Shown here one piece after another: positions 17,559-25,225 of a stretch of 44,561 nucleotides of DNA. This stretch comes from Nitrososphaeraceae archaeon (GTDB lineage: Archaea > Thermoproteota > Nitrososphaeria > Nitrososphaerales > Nitrososphaeraceae). Within the stretch, counting starts at the first letter, position 1. Every line of letters begins with the position of its first letter. The notes under the pieces were generated by a model that searched no databases, had not been told where the DNA came from, and saw only the letters and a program-made list of their open reading frames with translations. The translations under genes were made by a program, and so were the position numbers. Location of the stretch: NCBI GenBank assembly GCA_009377575.1, contig WHTU01000023.1, positions 1 to 44,561 of the forward strand. The letters are read 5' to 3'.

Positions 17559-17885
17559 ATGCCGAAAAGAATCTATATTGCAGGTAAGAGTGGAGACTCT
17601 TGGTATCAGCTACCTCCTTCTAAACGACAGAATTATAAGACCACTCTAGCAAAAAAGTATGGATCTAGGTGCAATCCTAGCTATTGCCTTCCAACTGCTC
17701 AAGGAGTGGACAACCAATATTCTAAGTTTGGATGTGGCAAATATTTTCCTCTTGCCTTGCTTACGGTAGATCACATCATTCCTATATCCAAAGGTGGGCC
17801 GGTTTTCGACATCGAAAATATGCAACTGTTGTGCTGGCAATGTCATAGGAAGAAGACCACTGAAAACGACATGTTAGAGATATAG
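17559..17885 (+). CDS. HNH endonuclease-domain protein
   Basis: This 108-residue protein has a classic HNH motif: VDHIIPISKGGP (D71, H72), DIENMQLLC (N87) and CWQCHRKKT (C92, C95, H96). Additional cysteines at 38, 43 and 59 could complete a zinc site. The small size and lack of another domain leave the role open: a homing-like or repair nuclease, or a host-encoded toxin. There is no intron, intein or restriction partner next to it. A TATA-like box near 17514-17523 suggests a short leader before ATG 17559. Confidence 0.85.
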   Translation: MPKRIYIAGKSGDSWYQLPPSKRQNYKTTLAKKYGSRCNPSYCLPTAQGVDNQYSKFGCGKYFPLALLTVDHIIPISKGGPVFDIENMQLLCWQCHRKKTTENDMLEI

Positions 17886-18087
17886 TCTCCAAATTCCAGA
17901 TCGAACGTTGCTTTTTTTGTAAAGTTGCTGATTTCCTAATATCTCGAACACTAATCGATTTTGACCGTTCTATTTTATTACTCTCAAGGTCAATAATCAT
18001 TCCTAAAACATTCCTTAGGATTGAATTTAAATAATCGTAGAATTCATAATACGATCTTGCCTAGTTACAAACGGGTAAAATGTTAAC

Positions 18088-18173
18088 GGTGGGGTGGCAG
18101 AGCGGCTATGCGTTCGCCTGCAGAATCGAATGCAGCAAGCGAATCTATAAGGGTTCGAATCCCTTCCCCACCT
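18088..18173 (+). tRNA. tRNA-Cys (GCA) with a 14-nt intron
   Basis: The acceptor stem is GGTGGGG (18088-18094) with CCCCACC (18166-18172) and discriminator T at 18173. The T arm is AAGGG-TTCGAAT-CCCTT. The anticodon stem TTCGC/GCGAA (18113-18117/18139-18143) encloses 21 bases. Removing 18124-18137 leaves the loop CTGCAGA with anticodon GCA at 18120-18122. The removed piece fits a bulge-helix-bulge: CTGC pairs with GCAG (18132-18135), with 3-base bulges AGA and CAA, at the canonical position 37/38. No CCA is encoded. Confidence 0.93.
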
Positions 18174-18521
18174 CTAGTCAGATTTCCTGGTAAGATCTCA
18201 GGAACATAAGAGAAAACGAAACGATTTCTTTCACGCTCACGAAGATTGAAGATTACTCTATTTAAATCGACAATCAACCCAAAGGTATTGACCAATATCA
18301 ACTAACGAAGCCTGATTGATTACTCACAAGTTCGAAACTTTCTATTCAGATCATTCGCCTATTGAAGGTATAAGTCACTCTATCCCCCTTATCAGGCCAA
18401 GATGCATCCAGCCCGACGTCGTTATTGCACCTCAAACAGCACCATGCTTGATTGAAAGCTTAGACCAAGTAGCTGTTCGTAACGTATAGATATCTGCAGA
18501 AACGAATCATATGTTGTTCTG
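18174..18521. other. 348-base spacer after tRNA-Cys
   Basis: No gene is supported. A minus-strand reading frame runs through the tRNA and this spacer, but it is an artefact of the tRNA sequence. A TATA-like GTATAGATAT near 18483 probably serves the next small gene. Confidence 0.5.
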
Positions 18522-18716
18522 ATGAATGAAGAAGTAACCTCTCTGGCCATTGGTAGGCCGCGAAATGAACTCGATGATCCAATAAATAGCCTATTAGTTG
18601 TAATCAACAAGCTCGTCGACATTGAAAGTACAATGGATAATCGAGGTGGTAAAATAGAGGAAATCCAGGATAATCTGCATGGTATAATAGGCTTACTAGA
18701 AAAATCAAAGAAATGA
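18522..18716 (+). CDS. Small helical protein, unknown
   Basis: This 64-residue acidic protein has two amphipathic helices (about 15-37, DPINSLLVVINKLVDIEST, and 42-62, IEEIQDNLHGIIGLLEKSKK) with heptad-like hydrophobics, so a short coiled coil or helical hairpin is likely. A TATA-like element about 30 bases upstream supports transcription. I know no family for it. An opposite-strand frame here is Ser/Leu-rich and looks like a shadow. Confidence 0.5.
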   Translation: MNEEVTSLAIGRPRNELDDPINSLLVVINKLVDIESTMDNRGGKIEEIQDNLHGIIGLLEKSKK

Positions 18717-18841
18717 GAGACTTGGCAGTATATTTCGCCATAATTGATATTCAATTTACCATATAGAACAGCCCGATCTTTCTGGGAGTCCCTTTTAGCG
18801 AAAGAATTATCACTTCTCTACCGATCCAATTATCTAAGGAA

Positions 18842-19072
18842 ATGCGTAAAATTATAATACAAGCCCCCAGCGGAATTGCGGCCATCCTTGAAGAAAAATT
18901 GAGAAACACGTGCGAAGTGAAGGTAGAAGTGATCCCTGATAATCCTAAAGCGATTTGTCAAATTATGGCGACTAAACATAGAAAGTGGATTACAATCTGC
19001 AGGTTTGCCTCGGATGAAAACATCAAGGACATTATTACGATGTTTGAAGTTAACTTTCTTTTAAGAAAGTAA
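18842..19072 (+). CDS. Small alpha/beta protein, unknown
   Basis: The 76-residue product alternates strands and helices (KIIIQAPSG, a helix through AAILEEKLRNT, CEVKVEVIPD, WITICRF). This is a plausible ferredoxin-like small domain. There are no catalytic motifs. A TAAGGA sequence lies just before the ATG. It is on the same strand as the 64-residue gene 125 bases upstream but need not be co-transcribed. Function unknown. Confidence 0.5.
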   Translation: MRKIIIQAPSGIAAILEEKLRNTCEVKVEVIPDNPKAICQIMATKHRKWITICRFASDENIKDIITMFEVNFLLRK

Positions 19073-19230
19073 ATGCTATGGAACAGGAAACATTTGGATT
19101 TCAGGATACCTATTCCAGCTGCCTAGCTGTTTCCAAACGGGAAGTATGAACCATTTTGAGCATCTGCAGGTGACTTCGGGAATTCTTTGTTTTTATCTGT
19201 ACCTATTTAAGCTAGATTGCTTTAAGGAGA

Positions 19231-19680
19231 GTGCTTAAATGCAGATATATGCCCACGGATATAGGTGTATCCCAGTTGGATGATAGATGGGACGAGGACA
19301 AATTTCAGGATGATGGTCTTCGAGGTAAAGTTAGAAGAAATTATATAAAAATTGCTAAGGTTGGTATAATGTTAGGTTTTATAGTTGTAGCTCTGGTTGT
19401 ATTATCGGTGTTCCTTCCAAGGGTTGGAGTAAGCGTCGAAATAATAGAACGGGGGGGATTGATAGGTTCGATAACGGCAAAAATCAGTAACAATAACCTC
19501 GATTCGCTGAACAATGTAGTGGTTCAGTTTGGAGAGAACGGAATTCCCCAGAACCTGGGAAATATTGGGCCCTTTGCATCCGTGTTTTCTTCTCCAAATC
19601 CAAGTGAACTGGAATTTGATCGAATCATTCTAACAGCAAACGATGGAGATGTTCGAGTGGTGAAGTACAGAAACCAATAA
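19231..19680 (+). CDS. Single-pass membrane protein, unknown
   Basis: From GTG 19231 this is 149 residues; ATG 19249 gives 143 and may be the true start. The cytoplasmic N terminus is acidic then basic, followed by a membrane helix (about 43-66, ending in SVFLPRVG). The outside domain (about 70-149) is beta-rich, with ITAKISNNNLDSLNNVVVQFGE resembling LEA14/WHy or CARDB-like domains. A TATA-like CTATTTAAG at 19203-19211 predicts a start near 19232. Confidence 0.65.
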   Translation: MLKCRYMPTDIGVSQLDDRWDEDKFQDDGLRGKVRRNYIKIAKVGIMLGFIVVALVVLSVFLPRVGVSVEIIERGGLIGSITAKISNNNLDSLNNVVVQFGENGIPQNLGNIGPFASVFSSPNPSELEFDRIILTANDGDVRVVKYRNQ

Positions 19681-19907
19681 CTGGCCCGACAAGAATTTAT
19701 TGCATTTCAAAATCATACCGACAGCAACGGTTGATTTCATCTTATTATGATGGCATCATTATAGGGATAGGTATTCGAGTGCGAAAATAGAGGCTCAGCA
19801 GCTCGAAGGCCCTTGCCTGTCACTTTACATTTGTCGCCTTTAAATCTCTATTCTTTTGGAAAAATATTAGATATGGAAGGATTATGATACCCACTCCATA
19901 AAAAATC

Positions 19908-20309
19908 TTATTGCAAGGGATTATTGGAATGCCCTACCACGCTATCATTTTTCATCAGAACGCAACATGCACAATTTTCATTAAGGCAAGTGTTTGATAC
20001 CTTATGCTTACAAATAGGACAAATACACTCCTCGTCCGATCCGGCTTGAATCTGCTTGTTGGGTAAACCGCTTCTCTGGAGCAAATTCTTTGATTCCCTT
20101 AACCTTGTGCTTAGGTAAAGCCAGGCTGTAAAAAGAGAGATTCCTATGATTATGATTACAAGGCTAACTAGAGCTGCTCTAAGGGCAAATAATATTACTC
20201 CGAACAGGATCGTCGTAATTCCAATGGCAAAAACCCAATTGTAAGAAAGCGACCGGTTTCCATGAGGCACGACTGGACTATCAGGCTTTGTAGGATTTGC
20301 GGAGTTCAT
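19908..20309 (-). CDS. Two-helix membrane protein with zinc-ribbon tail
   Basis: The 133-residue product has two membrane helices (about 24-45 and 47-70) and a cytosolic C-terminal domain with Cys pairs CICPICKHKV and CLNENCACC, a likely zinc-binding knuckle. The function is unknown. The start overlaps the stop of the preceding gene (ATGA), so they form a two-gene unit. Confidence 0.62.
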   Translation of the reverse strand: MNSANPTKPDSPVVPHGNRSLSYNWVFAIGITTILFGVILFALRAALVSLVIIIIGISLFTAWLYLSTRLRESKNLLQRSGLPNKQIQAGSDEECICPICKHKVSNTCLNENCACCVLMKNDSVVGHSNNPLQ

Positions 20310-20617
20310 CCCTTAACAATTCTCCATTGAAAAGTCATTCCATCAGAATTGCCGTCAATATCATTCTTTGGATGAGATTTTCTCTCTTCATTTATTCTAT
20401 TTTTTGTGTCTGAAGGTCTCGAGAATTTCCTATTAGGACTCAATATTTGGTCCAACCGAGGATGTACATGTGCCAAAACCCTAGAAATAAACCCAATATT
20501 GCAGCCAATCACAGCTTCTTCAATTAACTTCAACATCAATGGTTCGTACTCTAGATCAATTTTCCTAGATGTAGACAAGTTAATATTCGCAAAACGCAGT
20601 GAGGCAAGTTCGATCAT
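20306..20617 (-). CDS. Hypothetical protein upstream of the zinc-ribbon membrane gene
   Basis: The 103-residue product has a helix-rich first half (EPLMLKLIEEAVIGCNIGFISRVLAHVHPRL) and a charged, Asn/Asp/Ser-rich second half that is probably disordered. It overlaps the next gene by four bases (ATGA), which supports it as a real coding gene. I recognise no family. Confidence 0.5.
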   Translation of the reverse strand: MIELASLRFANINLSTSRKIDLEYEPLMLKLIEEAVIGCNIGFISRVLAHVHPRLDQILSPNRKFSRPSDTKNRINEERKSHPKNDIDGNSDGMTFQWRIVKG

Positions 20618-20822
20618 TTTTGAGTTGTTCGTTCCAGATTAGCCGGTTCTCATTATTAGAGTTATTGGTAATCTCGACTTTCGTCACTTTTATTCGATTC
20701 CTCCCCCCTGCTGCGCCAATATCATATACTGCATTCCAAATTTTGGTTATATGACTTAATGTTTATTCCTTACACTCGGAGCTAGATTACGCGTTTGACC
20801 GACAATATTTTTATTATCATTT

Positions 20823-20954
20823 ATGCCTACTCAAAAGGGCTGCAGGTTTCTGTCGGACAACTTATGCTCTGACCATCCTCTAGTCTATGCTTTGCCAACT
20901 AAAATTTGCAATTGTAGAGATCAGACAAAGATGGTTAGTGTAGAACAGTTCTAA
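20823..20954 (+). CDS. Small Cys-rich protein (43 residues), unannotated candidate
   Basis: An ATG at 20823 opens 43 codons with a protein-like composition and a spread of metal-ligand residues: C7, C15, H18, C29 and C31 (GCRFLSDNLCSDH and KICNC). It could be a tiny zinc- or iron-binding protein. A TATA-like GTTATATGA near 20747 would give a leader of about 50 bases. No other gene competes for the region. Confidence 0.45.
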   Translation: MPTQKGCRFLSDNLCSDHPLVYALPTKICNCRDQTKMVSVEQF

Positions 20955-21260
20955 AAAATTTACTTCTTAACCATTTCAATATCAAGAATGAAAATATTGT
21001 AGAGACTGGGTAAAATAAACAATAACGTATTCTGCTTGGCTATTCGAATTCAAATTTCCTTGTATTTGATCCGTCGGGCTTACTTTGTATCTAGTAAGCA
21101 AAGTGAATCACTTCTGTGATCAACAGATCTAAATATGACGAATACTCATAAGTTGCATTCAATCACCGATATAGGCTACTATTTTCGTCTTCCTTTCACC
21201 AAGGTTTCGATTTCAAGATAATTATTTATCTTATCGTTATTATCTAGGTCATGAGACCAG
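20955..21260. other. 306-base palindrome-rich spacer upstream of the nitrilase
   Basis: It holds no gene. Around 21078-21120 there is a dense set of inverted repeats (entered separately). A TATA-like AATTATTTATC near 21221-21231 probably drives the nitrilase gene. Confidence 0.5.
21078..21120 (+). repeat. Cluster of overlapping inverted repeats
   Basis: Three perfect dyads lie in 43 bases: GCTTACT/AGTAAGC (21078-21084 and 21093-21099, 8-base loop); AAGTGA-A-TCACTT (21101-21113); and ATCAC-TTCT-GTGAT (21107-21120). The last two share bases and cannot form together in RNA. Confidence 0.55.
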
Positions 21261-22097
21261 ATGACGAAATTGTGTCGAATAGCAGTCGTGCAAATGAAGT
21301 CAGACACAGACAAGAACAAGAACTTGGCACAATCAAGAGATTACATTAAAGAAGCTCATTATAAAAAGGCACAAATTGTATGCTTCCCTGAATTTCAGAT
21401 GGGATTTTCCCCCTCAGATCAAAAACCCATTGAATTGAGCGGGATCTCTGAAACCGTAGTTACTGGTAATTTTGTCAAGTCATTAGGCCAATGCGCAAAA
21501 GAAAATGGAATTGAAATCATAAGCACGATCTATGAGAAAGCTAGAACCAAGAATAAAGTCTTTGATTCTGCACTTGCAATAAGAAGGGATGGAGTGGTGA
21601 TGGCACGTTACAGAAAGATTCATCTATACGACGCACTAGGTTTTAGAGAATCGGATAAGTTCCTGGCCGGAAATAATATTGAGAAACCTTTTCAATTTGC
21701 AGCTGCAAAAATAGGTCTCATGATCTGTTATGACATCCGGTTTCCTGAAATGTCTAGAATACTCAGCGTACAGGGCGCAGAGTTTCTGGTGATCCCCTCA
21801 GCGTGGGTGCATGGGATCATGAAAGAAGAACACTGGCAGACCTTCTTAAAGGCGAGAGCAATTGAGAATGGCGTCTTTGTAATTGCCCCTGACCAAATAG
21901 GAAACATATACAGTGGTAGAAGTATGATAGTGGATCCGTTTGGAACTGTCCTGTTAGATATGGGTAACAAAGAAGGGATGGAAGTGGTAGAATTAGATAA
22001 GTCGGATATTATGAAAGTAAGAGGAAAACTTCCGCTTCTAAAGAACAGGAGAACTGATGTCTACAAGAAAAATCTTTTTGCATTTACTGACCACTAA
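21261..22097 (+). CDS. Carbon-nitrogen hydrolase (nitrilase superfamily)
   Basis: This 278-residue enzyme has the catalytic triad of the family: E44 in FPEF, K119 in RYRKIHLYD, and C156 in MICYDIRFPE. The sequence is closest to the Nit/omega-amidase type, which hydrolyses small amides such as alpha-ketoglutaramate or deaminated glutathione. The substrate cannot be fixed from sequence. It is monocistronic with a long, palindrome-rich upstream region. Confidence 0.88.
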   Translation: MTKLCRIAVVQMKSDTDKNKNLAQSRDYIKEAHYKKAQIVCFPEFQMGFSPSDQKPIELSGISETVVTGNFVKSLGQCAKENGIEIISTIYEKARTKNKVFDSALAIRRDGVVMARYRKIHLYDALGFRESDKFLAGNNIEKPFQFAAAKIGLMICYDIRFPEMSRILSVQGAEFLVIPSAWVHGIMKEEHWQTFLKARAIENGVFVIAPDQIGNIYSGRSMIVDPFGTVLLDMGNKEGMEVVELDKSDIMKVRGKLPLLKNRRTDVYKKNLFAFTDH

Positions 22098-22381
22098 TCC
22101 TTATTTTCATTATCATTGAGTACAGCGACCCCGCAATAGCAGGAGTACTTCAATGGGAGATCTCTAATTGCTGTCCGATAACATCCTGAATTCGGATTGT
22201 CAGTGACATACAAGTTCTATTACTTGTCATAAAAAGCAATCCCAAAGAGTAGGAGGATGAAGTCTTATTCAGATGATAATAGCATCAAGCGACCCTTCTT
22301 CTTACGTTGAACTCACTTCAGCTACTGCTTCGTCGACTTTATCGGTGCGACCTGCTGGGCTTCAGCCAAATAATGTTGGGA

Positions 22382-22504
22382 TTAGACACGAAATCCACAT
22401 CTACATGTGATGCGTGTCGAAATAAGACTGTTGTTACCAGAATTAAGGATAGTAACTGTTAGTAAAGTCAGATAGGATCCAGCAACAGTAAATAGTCCTA
22501 TCAT
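22382..22504 (-). CDS. Possible 40-residue membrane peptide
   Basis: An ATG at 22504 (minus) follows a good Shine-Dalgarno-like GGAGGAG nine bases upstream. The product starts with a hydrophobic stretch (MIGLFTVAGSYLTLLTVTIL) and ends with a CRCGFRV tail. It could be a single-pass micro-protein, but length and lack of context make this tentative. Confidence 0.3.
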   Translation of the reverse strand: MIGLFTVAGSYLTLLTVTILNSGNNSLISTRITCRCGFRV

Positions 22505-22744
22505 AACCTAGATCTCCTCCTTAGTAATGGAATGAAATGTAGATCGATATATTCAGTTAAGATAAAAGTTGTACATGTTGACCTTTTCTTTCCGTATATC
22601 AAGTATAGAAGGAAGAAGATATTATGGTCCAATACTATTCGCGGGTGGACACTAGAACCTATAAGCAGATGCCTCCTAGCATTTACTTGATATTCGAATT
22701 GACAAATACTGCACTGTATGGATGAGAATCTTACTAAAAGCTAT

Positions 22745-22909
22745 CTATCTTAATCCTCTTCTTTCCTGTTCAAAGGTTTGTTTTTGCTCTCTAATTTGTT
22801 GTGCAATGGGATTAGGGAAATATGTCTGCACGAAAAAGGCTGCTGTAACCACAAGAATTAACAAGGTTAACGCGATAATCGAGGTAACGCTATTATTTGA
22901 AAAGACCAC
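22745..22909 (-). CDS. 54-residue single-pass membrane protein, GTG start
   Basis: Starting at GTG 22909 the product has a short Ser/Asn-rich N terminus, one membrane helix (SIIALTLLILVVTAAFFV), then PNPIAQQIREQKQ and a charged EQERRG tail. The composition and the TATA box exactly 26 bases upstream argue that it is real and leaderless. An open frame on the other strand here is its shadow. Confidence 0.6.
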   Translation of the reverse strand: MVFSNNSVTSIIALTLLILVVTAAFFVQTYFPNPIAQQIREQKQTFEQERRGLR

Positions 22910-22930
22910 TTCTTAATATTCACATTACCA

Positions 22931-22939
22931 AAATATATG
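22931..22939 (-). promoter_or_regulatory. TATA box for the 54-residue membrane protein
   Basis: On the minus strand CATATATTT is centred 26 bases before GTG 22909, giving a leaderless mRNA. Confidence 0.55.
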
Positions 22940-23083
22940 TATGACCTTCTGTTCTGTTTTGAACGGAAGTAGAATGCTATCTGAATGACCAATATTTGGT
23001 TGATTTAGAATAAGTGATCTTCCACTGATTCTATTTGAGAGACCGGCCTTAGAATAATATTGATTCGTCTAAATGCACATAGG

Positions 23084-23362
23084 TTATGGGTAGACTTGCT
23101 CACCACTGTGTCTATCAATAATTCTAATAGCCTTTGTAGGACAGGTTTCTGCCGCAGACAATATATCTTCGAATGAAGCACCGTCTTCTGATTCAATTCT
23201 GACCTTAGGATTTATGATCTTGTTTTTTTCTAACACAAATACTTTTGGCGCTAATACCTCGCAGCTTCCAAACGCCATACATAGCGTGGGTTCTACTGAT
23301 ATATGGAAGCGAGAAGGTGGCTTGGAGCTCTCTTCGTCAATCACCTGTACGCCTATGTCCAC
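23084..23362 (-). CDS. Single-cluster ferredoxin
   Basis: This 92-residue protein has C28, C34 and C74-P75 (CMAFGSC ... TCPTKAI). The position between the first two, normally a second cysteine, is Phe31, so a [3Fe-4S] cluster is expected, as in ferredoxins that serve P450-type oxygenases. The SCEVLAPKVFVLE segment fits that group. GTG 23362 follows an AAAGGA sequence. It lies 54 bases after the J-domain gene on the same strand. Confidence 0.82.
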   Translation of the reverse strand: MDIGVQVIDEESSKPPSRFHISVEPTLCMAFGSCEVLAPKVFVLEKNKIINPKVRIESEDGASFEDILSAAETCPTKAIRIIDRHSGEQVYP

Positions 23363-23416
23363 AGATGGATCCTTTCTGATTCTTGTGCTCTGTCTATCAC
23401 CAAATTTCTCGTGCTT

Positions 23417-23794
23417 TCACTCCTTGAATGCATAATCCGTACTCGATTGATTTTCGTTCTGATTGGGATAAACTGTAGACTCATGAGAATATTTAGGCCC
23501 TCTAGTTGGAATTTCGAAACCATCGTAAGATTGATGAGCTTTCTTGGCAGTGTTAGTCTCAGTCGACAAACCGCCATTTTGTATAGGCCTTGTTACATCA
23601 TACTGTTTCCTTTTATCCTTATCTGAAAGAATTTCAAAGGCGGCATTTATCATCTTAATCATATCTCCTGAATGACCTGATGTGTTCTTATCAGGATGGT
23701 GCCTTTTGGCCAATCGACGGTATGCCTTTCTGATGTCGTGATAGCTAGAGTCCTCGGAAACTCCCAGAGTTTTATAATATCCTAAGTAGTCCAA
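23417..23794 (-). CDS. J-domain (DnaJ-like) co-chaperone
   Basis: This 125-residue protein begins with a J domain (about 3-66) containing HPD at 33-35, which stimulates Hsp70 ATPase. After it, the sequence is polar, low in complexity and without a Gly/Phe-rich or zinc-finger region, so it is not full-length DnaJ. The start is TTG 23794, since an in-frame stop lies four codons upstream. A TATA-like ATATAAAG near 23828-23835 fits. The ferredoxin gene follows, suggesting a role near Fe-S protein handling, though this is inference. Confidence 0.85.
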   Translation of the reverse strand: MDYLGYYKTLGVSEDSSYHDIRKAYRRLAKRHHPDKNTSGHSGDMIKMINAAFEILSDKDKRKQYDVTRPIQNGGLSTETNTAKKAHQSYDGFEIPTRGPKYSHESTVYPNQNENQSSTDYAFKE

Positions 23795-23938
23795 ATGAGT
23801 TGATTACCATTCTATGAATCCTCCGTGCTTTATATCCTGAGCTGCTCCTTTTACCACAAACTTGGTTACTCTGATCGTACCGCTATGGTTCCAATCAAGA
23901 TTCCTCCTCTTATCATTTGGCTTATTTGAGACAATAGT

Positions 23939-24136
23939 TTAGTAATATCTAAACTTGTAAATGAAAAGGCTTAATATCGAAAAAGGAAACAACCTAGTTG
24001 GAATATCTTTTGCCAACTGGGGGTCCCTAACGATAAGCTGTTCCCATTTCGTCGCGTAACGACCAAAAAGAGCTGCTCTTGTGATTTGAGGCAGAAATGA
24101 CAGAGTAATCGTAGCACTCAGATATCGGCCAAGATG
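23939..24136 (-). other. Protein-like frame continuing past the nucleotidyltransferase stop
   Basis: Directly after the TAG at 24137-24139, and in the same frame, 65 sense codons precede the next stop (TAA, 23939-23941). They read like real protein: the ATKWEQLIVRDPQLAKDIP segment and a hydrophobic, aromatic end (FPFSILSLFIYKFRYY). No ATG, GTG or TTG opens the frame before its last third. It may be a remnant, an unusual start, a sequencing error in the stop, or chance. Confidence 0.35.
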
Positions 24137-24928
24137 CTAACACATCTGTTCAATGATTCTCCTAATGATTTTTCTATTCCTGTCCGCATAAATTGGTGAT
24201 TCGATATCTATCCAATCTGTGTTATCGTCAAGATTGTAGGAATACAGATTAACCCATCTTGAGGGTAGGTTTGCCAAGACATCATGTGACAAGTTAAAAC
24301 TATTGGTCTGCTTGTGCCGAGCAACGGATTCTTGTTGATGCAAATATTCAAATATCTTTTTACTAAAAAGATAAATTCCAAGCGCCTCAGGGGATTCTAG
24401 TTCAACGATTGGCTTTTCGATAAACTTCTCTATCCTGTTGCAATCTTTAGCTTCGACAGTAACTCGTCCAGTCTCTTCGTATCGATGCTTTCTAGTTACC
24501 AGAATTCCGGTAACTTCTTTGCCACCAGTTAGCTGAGTATTCAACGCATTATAGCAACTGACTAAATCCATCAAATCCAACGCACATAAATTATCGGCAA
24601 ACCAAACAAGAAACGGTTCGCTACCATTTGTAATCGATTCCTCAGCTCTCAGGACCGCTCCACCAGTCCCATTCTTGCTGTCCTCAATGAATGAGATCTT
24701 TTTGAGAATTATGCTATCTTTTCCTTCGAAATAGTTAATGATTTGGTTTCCAAAAAAATCAAACTTACATACAATAAGAATCTCCTCTACTATCGCAAAA
24801 CGAGCGAGATATCTCACAACCAGATCTATAACAGGTCTACCTTCTATTGGAATCATTGATTTAGGGATGTAATCGCTAAATGGTCTTGCTCTTGTACCCT
24901 TACCGCCTGCAAGAAGTACTACTTTCAT
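24137..24928 (-). CDS. Sugar-phosphate nucleotidyltransferase
   Basis: The 263-residue protein is an NTP_transferase-family enzyme. The signature LLAGGKGTRARPFSDYIPKSMIPI (residues 5-28, with the G-x-G-T-R loop and K23) marks the nucleotide-binding site; FADN in the middle is the metal-binding region. It likely activates a sugar-1-phosphate with UTP, GTP or dTTP for glycan synthesis, and the exact substrate is open. No C-terminal left-handed-helix domain is present. It overlaps the upstream small gene by four bases (ATGA). Confidence 0.87.
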   Translation of the reverse strand: MKVVLLAGGKGTRARPFSDYIPKSMIPIEGRPVIDLVVRYLARFAIVEEILIVCKFDFFGNQIINYFEGKDSIILKKISFIEDSKNGTGGAVLRAEESITNGSEPFLVWFADNLCALDLMDLVSCYNALNTQLTGGKEVTGILVTRKHRYEETGRVTVEAKDCNRIEKFIEKPIVELESPEALGIYLFSKKIFEYLHQQESVARHKQTNSFNLSHDVLANLPSRWVNLYSYNLDDNTDWIDIESPIYADRNRKIIRRIIEQMC

Positions 24929-25143
24929 GATGCATCATGAATTATCTGATGATGGAGTTTATCAATTTTTTTAATAATATTGCGCTGCATCCACCTGGGC
25001 CTACAGACTAATTGATTATAATCTTGAGTAGCATCATGTCCCAAAAATGTAATGGGTATTCTTAAGGATAAATTGGAATCATGAATCATGCGACAGGGAT
25101 CAAGTATTCTCTCCATCCGTGTCATTCTAGTTATTGATAACAC
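24925..25143 (-). CDS. Small basic protein overlapping the nucleotidyltransferase gene
   Basis: The frame from GTG 25143 gives 72 residues; ATG 25125 or 25116 are other possible starts. The product is basic and helical at its C terminus (CRPRWMQRNIIKKIDKLHHQIIHDA). The stop overlaps the transferase start (ATGA), the usual mark of translational coupling. I recognise no family. Confidence 0.45.
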   Translation of the reverse strand: MLSITRMTRMERILDPCRMIHDSNLSLRIPITFLGHDATQDYNQLVCRPRWMQRNIIKKIDKLHHQIIHDAS

Positions 25144-25225
25144 GATATTAGTCTAAAATAAGGCGGCATTTTCACGTTTAAGTATTGTCAAAATAATACT
25201 ATGAAGCTCGGGTTTAGAGTAAACT

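Noticed and set aside
18083-18301. Minus-strand ORF over tRNA-Cys
   Set aside because: Its GGEGIRTL motif is a known artefact of reading tRNA genes.
22722-22916. Plus-strand Cys-rich 64-residue frame
   Set aside because: It is the shadow of the minus-strand 54-residue membrane protein, which has a promoter and better composition.
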